The notes beneath the pieces are model-generated. The model did no database searches. It saw only the letters and a program-made list of their open reading frames with translations, and was not told the origin of the DNA. DNA of 64,000 bases from Anodontia alba (taxonomy: Eukaryota > Mollusca > Bivalvia > Lucinida > Lucinidae). The DNA lies in NCBI GenBank assembly GCA_964016985.1, contig OZ024828.1:13008242-13072241 (forward strand), read 5' to 3'. Position 1 is the stretch's first letter, and every line of letters begins with the position of its first letter. Positions 23,199 to 33,064 of the stretch are shown piece after piece. A program made the translations under genes and the position numbers.

Positions 23199-23464
23199 CA
23201 TTACGAAAACACGCCTATTCAAATATATAGAAAATTTCATCTCCAAAAACTGAAAATCTCAATATATTTTTAATATTTCTGCACAAAACATAGATTGTGG
23301 GTACTCGTTAGAACCGCCTCGGCGAGGCGGTTCTAACGAGTACCCATAATCTATGTTTTGAGCAGAAATAAGAAAAATAATGTATACCCCTGTAAACCCC
23401 TGTTTTACTATATAAAAGTGAGGTTTAAGGGGGGTCAAAATTATATAGGCGTGTTTTCGTGATG
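23199..23464 (+). mobile_element. Family A MITE, complete
   Basis: Full hairpin and ends; a small deletion in the left flank of the hairpin. Confidence 0.9.
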
Positions 23465-23581
23465 TGAAATGTATGTACATAGCCTGGCACCACGCTTTGA
23501 GGCTTACTTTTCTATAATCTAACAAAGGTAAAACACTCCAACTTGACTATTTTTCCTACACATATCATCTCCCTTATTTAT

Positions 23582-23760
23582 CAGAAACTCACAACTGATC
23601 AGCCAAATCGGAGTGAAGGACATTCCAAACTATAGGATTTTTGTAAAATATAAACCATTTTTATGCTGATTCATGTATCAATTAGACGGGAGCCAGTCTA
23701 ACAGTGCAAGTACTTTTATGGGACTGAATACACTCTGTCAATTTTTAGCCATTTCCACCA
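23582..23760. repeat. Family N repeat, copy 2
   Basis: Second copy of the repeat at 18955; differs by scattered substitutions only. Confidence 0.6.
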
Positions 23761-23907
23761 AGGGAGAGAATTCTTTTACTATAGAAAGTTGTCATATCAA
23801 CTCAAAATATCTGTATTATAACTATATTATTTTGCTCTTTCGTGAATTGCATGTATGATGTATAGATGCATATTGAAATAAAATATGTTTAAACCAAGGT
23901 AAAACCA

Positions 23908-24145
23908 ATTTTTGTGACTTCCTGTTTGTTTCACGGCACCCTAGACCCTTCTGAAAAGCAGCCTATACTCTATAGGGAAAAAATTTGTTTCTCTGGGAAC
24001 AAATTCTTTCCAAATTCTTTCCTTATACATTTTAGAATAGTCACTTTTTTCAGAAGGATGGGGTGTAAATTCAGTAGTAAACCCTTTTCAGAAGAGACTA
24101 AAACAATTTTGAAGAGGTGTCTCCCCTGAGAAGGCATTGATTCCC
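23908..24145. repeat. Family M hairpin repeat
   Basis: TTTGTGACTTCCTGTTTG, inner AAATTTGTTTCTCTGGGAAC hairpin, AACCCTTTTCAGAAGAGAC. Confidence 0.5.
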
Positions 24146-24284
24146 CTTAATCATACTTTTATAGCTTATTTCTGCTTGCAATCTCATTAAAAAAATTAAG
24201 TGTAAGTGTTTCCGATTCACAAGTATCATATCCAGTTATTTTCCGTGAATACTTAACGCATAAACATAGCGTAAACACTTAAGT

Positions 24285-24505
24285 CGCGACGTGAGAAAAG
24301 TAATCTTCTAACATGTGCGCCCAACGTAGACTCAAATCAGACTGCGCATCCGCGCAGTCTGATTTGAGTCTTCGTTGTCCGCATGAAGAAACTTTGTGTC
24401 TTGGGCTATCCAAAGTGTGCCCGGTGAGAATTCTGATATGAGCCGTCGCGCATGCGCAGGCTGCTCTGAATATTCGCCGGGCGCACATGTCCGATGGTAG
24501 GCATT
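24285..24505. mobile_element. Family B' hairpin repeat
   Basis: ACATGTGCGCCCAACGTAGA to GGGCGCACATGT inverted ends. Perfect palindrome ACTCAAATCAGACTGCGCAT with its partner arm. Confidence 0.6.
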
Positions 24506-24655
24506 CTGACATTACGGCGCACTTCATCTCTTAAAAATTACTTCCTCTTAGTTTCTGCGACTGTTAAGACGTTTGCTGGTCTAAGTACTAGATATTTATA
24601 TATAGTCTAAATGTTCTAAAATATTTACTAAGTTAGCAGAGTTCACTTTGAGAAT

Positions 24656-24724
24656 ATGTTCCTGCCTATTTTTATAGGAATCTTTGTAACTTTCTTTTGT
24701 TTTTCTCATGGCGGAGTAGTACAA
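24656..24724 (+). CDS. Exon 1: start codon and signal peptide
   Basis: ATG is followed by a hydrophobic run (FLPIFIGIFVTFFCFSHGG), a typical secretory signal peptide with likely cleavage near SHG-G. The best donor is CAA|GTGAGA at 24725, phase 0, which pairs with an acceptor whose AG is 26175-26176. A second reading ends the exon at 24746 with the poor donor GTTCGT in phase 1 and pairs with the better acceptor CAG|AG at 26175, adding RERRSE. Both keep the frame. Phase 1 would match the other module boundaries. The promoter and 5' UTR are not recognisable. Confidence 0.65.
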
Positions 24725-24792
24725 GTGAGAGAAAGACGCTCCGAAGGTTCGTACAGCTTATATAATTTACCATTTACAATTCTCTGGGCAGA

Positions 24793-24931
24793 TTCAGCAG
24801 CCGACGATGATTTGGTTTTTCTTATTTTTTCCAAGAAAATAGGCTTAAGGCTCCTAAGAGAATTCGCATGACATGTCGAAGCCTATTTTCTGGTAAAAAT
24901 AAGAAAAAATATTTCAAAGTGTCGTCTGTTG
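24793..24931. mobile_element. Family L short MITE in intron 1
   Basis: TTCAGCAGCCGACGATG and GTGTCGTCTGTTGA ends, inner hairpin CCAAGAAAATAGGCTT / AAGCCTATTTTCTGG. A SINE used its right end as target. Confidence 0.6.
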
Positions 24932-24936
24932 ATTTT

Positions 24937-25245
24937 GTTTGTGTTGAGGTTTTACGGCCCAGTCGACCCAATGGGGTCATGTCGAGCGCGGTCAGTTTAC
25001 CTAACCACATATTTACTGGACAGGCTTAGTCCTCTAAACGGTTAACTAGTATTGTGCACATTCTTTCGCCAGAAACTGACAACTGCCCTTCTTGAATCAG
25101 CGGAAGGGAGAGAATGACCGTAGAAAATATTTCATGATCAATCTCCACGAAAGAATGTTGCCGACCTCGGCGGGGGTTGAACCCGCGACCTACTGGTCTC
25201 CGGTCGGACGGCGCATCCAACTGAGCCACCGAGGCCGGCCATGTG
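24937..25245 (-). mobile_element. tRNA-derived SINE, full length, intron 1
   Basis: Minus-strand head GGCTCAGTTGGATGCGCC (box A-like) and GCGGGTTCAACCCCC (box B-like). Body TTCGTGGAGATTGATCATGA, tail ACCTCAACACAAAC. Target duplications GTCTGTTGATTTT (24924-24936) and GTCTGTTGAATTTT (25246-25259). Length about 309. Confidence 0.85.
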
Positions 25246-25304
25246 GTCTGTTGAATTTTCTACCCAGTATTCTAAGCACTTAGTAGAATTTTTACATATT
25301 GGCC

Positions 25305-25467
25305 AAGGGAGAAAATTTTTGTACTTCGTGTTTGCTTCGCGACGCCCCAAACCCCATCTGTTAATGGGTCTTCGCTTTAAGAAAAGGACTGACTAACTTG
25401 GGAAATTGATACGCAGGGAAGGGGATCAGCCTCCCCCACCCCACCCCACCCCCCCCCCCCTCCCCCC

Positions 25468-25512
<45 letters not shown>

Positions 25513-25625
25513 ACTTGTGAAATTGGGAGCATTATTGTTTTCCTTTTAGATGAGACCCCTTTTAATATAGGGCTGGAAACATGAAATAACAAAAAAATAT
25601 CTCCCTTTAATACAATGGCAGAAAC
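25305..25625. repeat. Family M-like remnant with long poly-A/poly-C
   Basis: GTACTTCGTGTTTGCTTCGC and GATGAGACCCCTTTTAATAT flank a C-run and 42 A residues at 25470-25511. Confidence 0.45.
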
Positions 25626-26003
25626 TCTTCTCAGGGAAATCCAGACCCCTTAAAATAAAAATTTATATTCTTATAGGGGTTTTATTGTTATTATTATTAT
25701 TTCTCAAAGGCCCTGTGCCTAATATGTTCTGTGACCTCATTCTATAAAAACTCTCTCACTCCTGGGTTTCTGAAGTGCCCTCTTCTATCACTGATTTTGG
25801 CTACATCCTTTTTGTCCAAATTGTACATGGGTCAAACGACAGGACGAAAATAGAAAACTGTGACCCCTGATGAAGCGGCTAGTCACATGTGTGAACCGTC
25901 TCGTTGGCATCTACGCCGTTTACAAAAGTACGTCTATATCATTATATCTACATAATCTATACATTTATATAAGAATTATATCCGAGTCAGCGCACTACAA
26001 AAT

Positions 26004-26140
26004 CTACGATAAGACTTGTACGACCAGCGAAGACTCAGATCAGCCTGCGCATCCGCGCAGTCTGATCAGAGTCTTCGCTGATCGCATGTGCCTTCCACAG
26101 CCTCCAGGTTATCCAAAGTGGGATAAACGAGAACCCTTGA
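26004..26140 (+). mobile_element. Family T partial copy with intact palindrome
   Basis: CCAGCGAAGACTCAGATCAG and its inverted partner form a perfect hairpin; then GATAAACGAGAACCC. It gives the empty-site reference for the insertion at 26734. Confidence 0.65.
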
Positions 26141-26176
26141 TGTTATTATACTACGCGTCTTGTCTATAATTCAGAG

Positions 26177-26259
26177 AGATGTGGGCGGGACTATGAGCAA
26201 ACCGGTCCTGGAAGTGTGGAACTTCCCACCGAGGAATACAATGGAACAGCTATGTACAG
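26177..26259 (+). CDS. Exon 2: N-terminal part of CUB1
   Basis: Encodes RCGRDYEQTGPGSVELPTEE and a few more residues. The first CUB cysteine comes early and a Gly/Ser-Val stretch stands where CUB domains have 'G.I.SP.Y'. The acceptor region is TTCAGAG; the exon may start at 26175 instead, with incoming phase 1. The donor is CAG|GTAATT at 26260, leaving phase 2, which matches the next exon. The family T hairpin repeat at 26004-26140 lies just upstream. Confidence 0.8.
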
Positions 26260-26669
26260 GTAATTTATCCAGTTTATCTTCCTTATGAATTTATACACTC
26301 TGCCCAGGTTTACAATCGCTTCTAAGAGTTTAGGTGAACCTTAAGTCATGATCTGCTATTTTAGCACATGGAACAAGGTCTATTAAGTCAATGAAATGTT
26401 TTATGCCTGTTCTCTAGTCAGTAAAGAAATATATTCATTTGTTTCATTGTAGAAATTCAGCTTTTAGGTTAAGAGTTTAAAAAAAAAGTACATTTGCAAA
26501 TCCCAGTCCTTTAAATTATGATCGACCTTAACGTAAGGAATGATTGTACATATGAGCCCAGAAAGTAATTTTAGCAAACAAAAACAAACAAAATATTAAA
26601 CTGTTCTAGTACCAGTACGTAACACAATAAAATATACATTAGTATAAAACACAATATATATATATAATT

Positions 26670-27172
26670 GATCCAGCGCATGACAAAACCCTACAAAAAG
26701 ACTTGTACAACCAGCGAAGACTCAGATCAAATCCATCACGAAAACACGCCTATATAATTTAGACACCCTTAAACCCCACTTTTATATAGTAAAACTGGGG
26801 TTTACAGGGGTATACATTATTTTCCTTATTTCTGCTCAAAAACACAGATTGTGGGTGCTCGTTAGAACCGCCTCGCCGAGGCGGTTCTAACGAGTACCCA
26901 CAATCTATGTTTTGAGCAGAAATATGAAAAAATATCCGATTTTTTTATCCGAAAATTTTATGTTTTTTGAGGTAAAATTTTCTATATATTTGAATAGGCG
27001 TGTTTTCGTAATGAGAGTCTTCGCTGATCGCTTGTGTCTTCTACATCCTCCGGGCTGTCCAAAGAGGGATAAACGAGAACCTTTGCCAATACTGGGTTGA
27101 TGAACAGGCAGATCTAAGTCTTTGCTGGTCGAATACAGGTCTTATTGTAGATTTTGTCGTGTGCTGGCTCAT
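26670..27172 (+). mobile_element. Family T element split by a family A insertion
   Basis: Ends CCAGCGCATGACAAAACCCT and TTTTGTCGTGTGCTGG; family A occupies 26734-27013 at the centre of the palindrome. Confidence 0.65.
26734..27013 (-). mobile_element. Family A MITE inserted in family T palindrome
   Basis: Interrupts a repeat known uninterrupted at 26004-26140. Joining the flanks (..AGATCAAATC + AGAGTCTTCG..) restores the right palindrome arm with no duplicated bases. Confidence 0.92.
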
Positions 27173-27196
27173 ATACATGTGACATGCATGTATATG

Positions 27197-27430
27197 CCGC
27201 GCCATGCAGAAACATGTTATCGAGCAGATATGCGGACAGCGAATGCCCAGATCAGCCTGTGCATCCGCGAAGACAGACTCAGGGCCTTCGCTGTCCGCTA
27301 ACAAAATCTCTAGATACTACAGAATGTATGAATGGAGCGCAAAGGCCCGGATGATACTTTGTTGCGCATGCGCAGGATGATCGCTCATTTTGCGCATACT
27401 TGAAGGCTTTTTTTTCGCTTGACGAGGCCC
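27197..27430 (+). mobile_element. Family B element, full length
   Basis: GCCGCGCCATGCAGAAACATG left end and TTTTTTCGCTTGACGAGGCC right end. Its GCCCGGATGATACTTTG segment is the empty-site reference for the family A insertion at 43431. Confidence 0.7.
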
Positions 27431-27724
27431 ATATGATGCTGTGACCGTGAGCCATAACATAAACCACACCAGCACAAGAGAAACTCAGTTATGGCGCATA
27501 ATGTACATGTATGTCATGTACGTGAGATTTTTTATTTTTTATTTTTTTCATGTATATGGCAATTTTTTAACTGAACAGGCCGACACTAATTTTTATTGGT
27601 CGAGAACAGATACAAAAAAAACAAAAACAAAAACAAACAAAAAAAAAAAAACATTTTTACATGTACTTGTACTTCGATAGATCCTCTGAGCAGAAATCTT
27701 CGAACCATTTTTTTTTTACTCAAA

Positions 27725-27728
<4 letters not shown>

Positions 27729-27781
<53 letters not shown>
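27729..27781. repeat. (CA)n microsatellite
   Basis: About 26 CA units. Confidence 0.95.
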
Positions 27782-27786
<5 letters not shown>

Positions 27787-27939
27787 AATCCATATAACGA
27801 TTTCAGTGTAAACACGGCCAGGTTGGAATCATGAGAAACGAATACTATCTTATGATGTATATTTCGTGATTCACTTATAAAATTAAGCTCTTTGGACTTT
27901 ATTCCGTGTTAAGTAATTAGAGACCGATGAAACACATGG

Positions 27940-27942
<3 letters not shown>

Positions 27943-28016
<74 letters not shown>
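27943..28016. repeat. (CA)n microsatellite
   Basis: About 36 CA units; CCCGCC repeats follow at 28197-28214. Confidence 0.95.
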
Positions 28017-28021
<5 letters not shown>

Positions 28022-28380
28022 TACAAGAAAAACGCCTAATAGCATTATGGACGGGTTTTTTTAAATAACGAAGAAAGTGAGAGTTGCCTCTCTTGCACGT
28101 GAAATACCTACTGGTCCTCCTCTTCATCTCTACCAAATATGAAAGTAATCCACTGAAGAAAAAAGGTTAACCTGGGACAACGCCAGACGCCCGACTCCCG
28201 CCCGCCCGCCCGCCTGGACATCGCTATTATAAAGGACGGATTTTTTAAAAACCCGTCCAAAAATTCATTTTTCTATTACACGTAGGAAGAATGATTATAG
28301 GCTGATAATTATATGTATTATGTAATATGATTCACATACATGTGAACAGAGAAGAAATATTTTTTGGTTTCTCTGAGGCA

Positions 28381-28735
28381 TACAGTCGAATTTAAATGGT
28401 TCGAAGATCTTTGGGACCATAGTACTTTGTTCTAGACATGGTTAGTTTGAACTACTGAAGGCTAATCATAGCGTCCGGTCAGGAGGCAAATTGGAATAAT
28501 TTATGGATGTCTGTTCGATCTTCTATAAGCTAATGGTACATGTATGTGTACATATCAGTGAACATATTAGAATCGCCTCGTTGAGGCTATTTTAATGAGT
28601 ACACACTACATTATAAACTAAGAAAATTGCCATAAATATTTGTTTCCGTTGAGCTGCCGAAAGAATTTCCCAGGGAATAGAAATTGTTCGATTCAGCCAA
28701 GGTATCGATGTTCGAGCCATTGAAGTTTTACTGTA
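28381..28735 (+). mobile_element. Family G Tigger-like element with family A-type hairpin core
   Basis: Ends TACAGTCGAATTTAAATGGT and CCATTGAAGTTTTACTGTA. The centre holds TTAGAATCGCCTCGTTGAGG..TTTTAATGAGTACACAC, related to the family A core. Confidence 0.6.
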
Positions 28736-28774
28736 TGTAAATGAATTGAACCTTCGTAGTCCACATATGCCACA

Positions 28775-29052
28775 CATTACGAAAACACGCCTATTCAAAT
28801 ATAAAAAAATTTCACCTCCAAAAATTGAAAATTTTCAGATAAAAAATATTCATATTTTTCATATTTCTGCTCAAAACATAGATTGTGGGTACTCGTTAGA
28901 ACCGCCTCGGCGAGGCGGTTCTAACGAGCACACACAATCTATGTTTTTGAGTAGAAATATGAAAAATAATGTATACCCCTATGAACCCCAGTTTTACTAT
29001 ATAAAAGTGGGGTTTAAGAGGGTCAAAATTATATAGGCATGTTTTCGTGATG
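28775..29052 (+). mobile_element. Family A MITE, 37 bases before exon 3
   Basis: Complete. Hairpin right arm has CACACAATC variants. Its right end lies close to the exon 3 acceptor. Confidence 0.9.
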
Positions 29053-29089
29053 AGCGCCTTTATCCAATGTTCCACAATGTTCATTTCAG

Positions 29090-29188
29090 TCAGCTGTCAG
29101 AGTGTGATTGGAATATAAAAACAACTGAAGGAACCTATATTCTGATGACGTCTGTTTATTTTGCTGTCGAAGAATCTGAAGATTGCCT
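29090..29188 (+). CDS. Exon 3: middle of CUB1
   Basis: The acceptor is TTCATTTCAG and the donor CT|GTAAGT. The frame is set by incoming phase 2. It encodes QLSECDWNIKTTEG, the CUB 'C.W.I...G' signature with the second cysteine, and ends SEDCL with the third cysteine. The usual FDLE acidic position reads YFAVEE, so one calcium-coordinating aspartate of classic CUB domains appears to be missing. A family A copy ends at 29052, 37 bases before the exon. Confidence 0.9.
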
Positions 29189-29492
29189 GTAAGTGGATTT
29201 CTTTCGTCTTTTTTATATATATATAACCCAACAGCACAATGTTTTCGCGATCCCCTGTCTGTAAAGTGGGTTCGAGTCCTGCTTCCGCCAACTGAATATT
29301 GCAGTTTTCTCCCCAAAAATTGTTTACTCGATTAGATGAGTTTCAATTATATTTGTTTTTCACAGAAAATAAGTCTTGACAGTTCATTCAAATTGTCTCC
29401 AAAGGCGTTTACATTTAATTGCAGCCATGGGAAAGTAAACATATGTTCATGAAATCAGTCAGAATCGGTCCCAGTGATGTATCACACCATAC

Positions 29493-29771
29493 CATTACGA
29501 AAACACGCCTATTCAAATATATTGAAAATTTCACCTCCAAAAACTGAAAAATTTCAGACAAAAAGCTTTGTTATTTTTCATATTTCTGCTCAAAACATAG
29601 ATTGTGGGTACTCGTTAGAACCGCCTCCTCGAGGCGGTTCTAACGAGCACCCACAATCTATGTTTTTGGGCAGAAATAAGAAAAATAATGGATACCCCTG
29701 TAAACCCCAGTTTAACTATATAAAAGTGGGGTTTAAGGGGGTCAAAATTATATAGGTATGTTTTCGTAATG
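29493..29771 (+). mobile_element. Family A MITE, complete
   Basis: Right end reads CGTAATG, so both ends are of the T type. Apex CCTCCTCGAGG. Confidence 0.9.
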
Positions 29772-29965
29772 CGTTTAACGCTTTCAGGTTTCTAGACCAC
29801 CATAGATACCTATGCAAACAGTGTAGCTCCAGACGAGCCGTCTCATCAGGATCTACACCATTTGCCATTCTGTTTCTTTCTGATTTTAAGCTGAAACTCC
29901 TATTTGCATCAATGGACATGTCCAAATCCAAGGACGGAAGAGTCCACTACAGAAACTCAGGGGTG
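29772..29965. repeat. Family C-related hairpin repeat
   Basis: CAAACAGTGTAGCTCCAGAC hairpin and a right part GAAGAGTCCACTACAGAAAC; related copies at 60170-60670 (split by family A) and 63350-63470. Confidence 0.5.
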
Positions 29966-30061
29966 AAAGGGTTTATAAAGAAATTGTAAGACAAATTACA
30001 GGGCGATTCTAATATTTGCCAATAACATGTTTTCACGGACAAATAATACTACTAATTAATA

Positions 30062-30400
30062 TACAGTCGACTCTGGTTATCTTGAATTCGCTTATATCGA
30101 ATAGCCGCATAGTTCGAAGTGAAAATCTGGTCCCTGTTTTAATACGTAAATCTAACAACAGGTAACAAAATATTGTGGAAAGGAGGGGAAATTGCTCCTG
30201 CTCCAAAGGAGCAATTTCTCCTCTTTTCCACAATATTTTCAATATATCTCTAACCTCTGTAGTCAAATTACGTATTCATTTTTGAAATGTGGTTGTTCGA
30301 TTTATTTTTCTCTCAATTCTGCAAGTCTGGTATGTCGAGGTACGGATATCTCGAAGTATTTCAGATAGTCCCTTGGACTTCGAGATAATGAGAGTGGACT
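30062..30400 (+). mobile_element. Family F Tigger/pogo-like MITE
   Basis: Left TACAGTCGACTCTGGTTATC, right GAGATAATGAGAGTGGACTT; central palindrome GAGGGGAAATTGCTCC / GGAGCAATTTCTCC. CAGT..-type ends next to TA resemble Tigger/pogo elements. It lies 66 bases upstream of exon 4. Confidence 0.65.
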
Positions 30401-30465
30401 TATTCAAATGCCATTTTAGCTGACGCAGTGCAGACGTTTTTAGGACTACTACGTTTGTCTTTCAG

Positions 30466-30638
30466 TTGGGACTATGTTGAGATAACTGACAGGGGAGAAC
30501 ACCCAGTGATCAATCGTTTTTGTGGGTGGGACCCTGTGACGTATATCTCCGCCTCTAACGATGTGAGCATCAGATTTCACTCGGATGAATCCTATGAAGA
30601 CAAGGGCTTTATTTTCAATTTTGAACCCCGAAGCAAAG
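30466..30638 (+). CDS. Exon 4: C-terminal part of CUB1
   Basis: Reads WDYVEITDRGEHPVINRFCG and onward to FIFNFEPRSK: the CUB 'DYVEI.DG', fourth cysteine (FCG), a strand SIRFHSDES, then GFIFNF, the usual 'GF...Y' end. The acceptor is TGTCTTTCAG|T. The donor is AAAG|GTAATA, phase 1. A family A element begins only 6 bases into the intron, at 30645. Confidence 0.93.
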
Positions 30639-30644
30639 GTAATA

Positions 30645-30923
30645 CATTACGAAAACACGCCTATTCAAATATATAGAAAATTTGACCACCAAAAACTAAA
30701 CATTTTTAGATAACAAATTCTGATATTTTTCATATTTCTGCTCAAAACATAGATTGTGGGTACTCGTTAGAACCGCCTCGGCGAGGCGGTTCTTACGAGT
30801 ACCCACAATCTATGTTTTTGAGCAGAAATAAGAAAAATAATGTATACCCCTGTAAACCCCAGTTTTACTATATAAAAGTGGGGTTTAAGGGGGTCAAAAT
30901 TATATAGGCGTGTTCTCGTGATG
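30645..30923 (+). mobile_element. Family A MITE 6 bases inside intron after exon 4
   Basis: Complete. Begins immediately after GTAATA of the donor. Shares the variant end GTTCTCGTGATG and 80 bases of 3' flank with the copy at 32708. Confidence 0.93.
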
Positions 30924-31003
30924 AAATATTTAGACCGAATAGCTTAAGCTACCTTGCCCAGGCCATACACGACCAATATAACCCAATATAACTCAGACCA
31001 GAC
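30924..31003 (+). repeat. 80-base sequence duplicated at 32985-33064
   Basis: AAATATTTAGACCGAATAGC onward is identical to 32985-33064. In both places it follows the right end of a family A copy. Confidence 0.9.
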
Positions 31004-31070
31004 TGCGATTTTGCTACCACATTGAGAAAACAACGTGACCTTTCTAAAGCTTAGCATGCCGAGTAACAAA

Positions 31071-31216
31071 TTTCAGCAGACGACATTTTTTAATGAAAAC
31101 TGGGTTGGACATATTATGCACACAGTCTCCAATGCAGAAAACTTGCATGAAATGTCACATCCTTTTTTTCTGGAACAAATAAGAAAAAATATCATCAGTT
31201 TGTCGTCTGCTGAATT
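31071..31216. mobile_element. Family L short MITE
   Basis: TTTCAGCAGACGACATT and TTTGTCGTCTGCTGAA ends. Confidence 0.6.
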
Positions 31217-31398
31217 AGTACAGAAAGCTGACATAGGTGAAATATCTTAGACAGCCATCTTTTGGCACCATTAAATAATGCAGTGGCACGTTATGAGGTA
31301 TCAAAGAGTTCAAAGAGAAGTACATGTGCACCTCTTACCATCCATCTTGTGAATACTCTAAATTGGTGGCGTTGCAATTTGTCATTTATTTGCCTTTG

Positions 31399-31642
31399 CA
31401 TCACGAAAACATGCCTATATAACTTTGACCCCTTTAAACCCCACTTTTATATAGTAAAACTGGGGTTTACAGGGGTATGCATTATTTTTCTTATTTCTGC
31501 TCAAAAAATAGATTGTTGGTACTCGTTAGAACCGCCTCGCCATAATGAGAAATATGGAAAATATCAGAGTTTTTTATCTGAAAATTTTCAGTTTTCGGAG
31601 GTGAAATTTTCTATATATTTGAATAGGCGTGTTTTCATAATG
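31399..31642 (-). mobile_element. Family A MITE, right hairpin arm deleted
   Basis: Both terminal repeats remain. The palindrome stops at CCTCGCC and resumes outside the stem. Confidence 0.88.
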
Positions 31643-31907
31643 GTGTGCACTGGGACGTTTAGACGTACCACATTTTTGGAATTTTGTGCTACATCATTTA
31701 AGATTACAGATGGAATAGCAAACAGGGCAGACCCTGATCAAATTGGTCCCCAGATGACAGCAGTTCAGTCTTTTCACTTAAGGGGAAGAGATAAGGCTGG
31801 CATAATTAATCAGATAATGGATTAATTGATCGGTAAATTCCACAAAAAATGATTATCATTACTGATTTGCTAATAATCGATCATTTGATTTCTGTGTTTG
31901 TTACCTT

Positions 31908-32150
31908 ACCGTATTTACCCTTAGTATTCAGACACCTCCACTCCTTACCATACTTTATCTAAAATTTGAACAAGTACAGTATATTACCCACTGTTGTGTC
32001 AAAAAATATCCGGATGAGTGGCAAACCGTGCAGACCCTGATGAGACGCTGCGTTTGCGGCATCTGATTAGGGTCTACACTGTTTGCTCAGGCCTGTCTGA
32101 CCAAATGCATACATGTATAATAAAGTATAATAAATGGTAAGAGTCATGCT
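31908..32150. mobile_element. Family E element
   Basis: Outer parts ACCGTATTTACCCTTAGTAT and a TAATAAATGGTAAGAG flank around the hairpin CCGTGCAGACCCTGATGAGA / GGGTCTACACTGTTTGC. The hairpin core is the same as in family C but the ends differ. Confidence 0.55.
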
Positions 32151-32271
32151 CAGACAGGTAATTTTATGACCCAATCTTCAATGATTACTAATCGGTTATC
32201 GAGCACAGTGGCAGGACTGATAATCGATTATCTTTTCAGCTCCGATTAGCCAGCCTTAGAAATAGCCACAC

Positions 32272-32470
32272 ATACGAAGAAGACAAAGCTTTCAAAATTA
32301 TTTTGTTTCCCATCTAAAAAGGTGTCAACACTAAAAGGAAAGAATTTTCTCAGAAGAGAATCAAATTCTTTCCTTTTAAGGTAGATCTCTTTTCGGAAGA
32401 GGATCGGTAGGCAGGAGGGCAAACAGGAAGTCACAAAGGTTGTCTCCCTTTTCGAGGCGCAAACATGTGG
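32272..32470. repeat. Family M hairpin repeat
   Basis: AAAAGGAAAGAATTTTCTC / AAATTCTTTCCTTTTAAGG hairpin, then CAAACAGGAAGTCACAAAGG. Confidence 0.55.
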
Positions 32471-32707
32471 CCAGGAGGAAGTTATGAAGCCCGGCTTCAA
32501 CATAAATTTGACAATTTTAACCTAATTTTCACCTCAAACTTGTTCAGATGACATCAAATGGGCCGGGCCAAACCGTTTCCTAAAAAACACATGTCCGCTA
32601 AGAAAATGCGCAGGCTGATCAGATTAGCGTAACATCTAAGCTTTCTTTTTAAAGAACGCTGGACGCGCATGAAATCTTATAGAAAATGATGTGCTTCGGC
32701 TGAAATA

Positions 32708-32984
32708 CATTATGAAAACAAGCCTATTCAAACTTATAGAAAATTTCACCAAAAACTGAAAATTTTCAGATAAAACACGCTGATATTTTTCACATTTCTT
32801 CCCAAAAAAATTGATTGTGGGATCTCGTTAGAACCGCCTCGGCAAGGCGGTTCTAACGAGTACCCACAATCTATGTTTTTGAGCAGAAATAAGAAAAATA
32901 ATGTATACCCCTGTAAACCCCAGTTTTACTATATAAAAGTGGGGTTTAAGGGGGTCAAAATTATATAGGCGTGTTCTCGTGATG
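32708..32984 (+). mobile_element. Family A MITE with duplicated flank
   Basis: Left half differs from the 30645 copy, but the right half and the next 80 bases are identical to it. Confidence 0.9.
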
Positions 32985-33064
32985 AAATATTTAGACCGAA
33001 TAGCTTAAGCTACCTTGCCCAGGCCATACACGACCAATATAACCCAATATAACTCAGACCAGAC
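32985..33064 (+). repeat. 80-base sequence duplicated from or to 30924-31003
   Basis: Identical partner of the sequence after the family A copy at 30645. Similarity stops at CAGACCAGAC. Confidence 0.9.

Noticed and set aside
22998..23273. Hydrophobic Phe/Ile/Tyr-rich open frame
   Set aside because: Translation of T-runs and TTTA repeats running into a family A copy; not a membrane protein gene.
29215..29295. Possible tRNA near GTGGGTTCGAGTCCTGC
   Set aside because: Box B-like motif only; the T-stem does not pair properly and no box A or acceptor stem is found. It may be a decayed SINE head.
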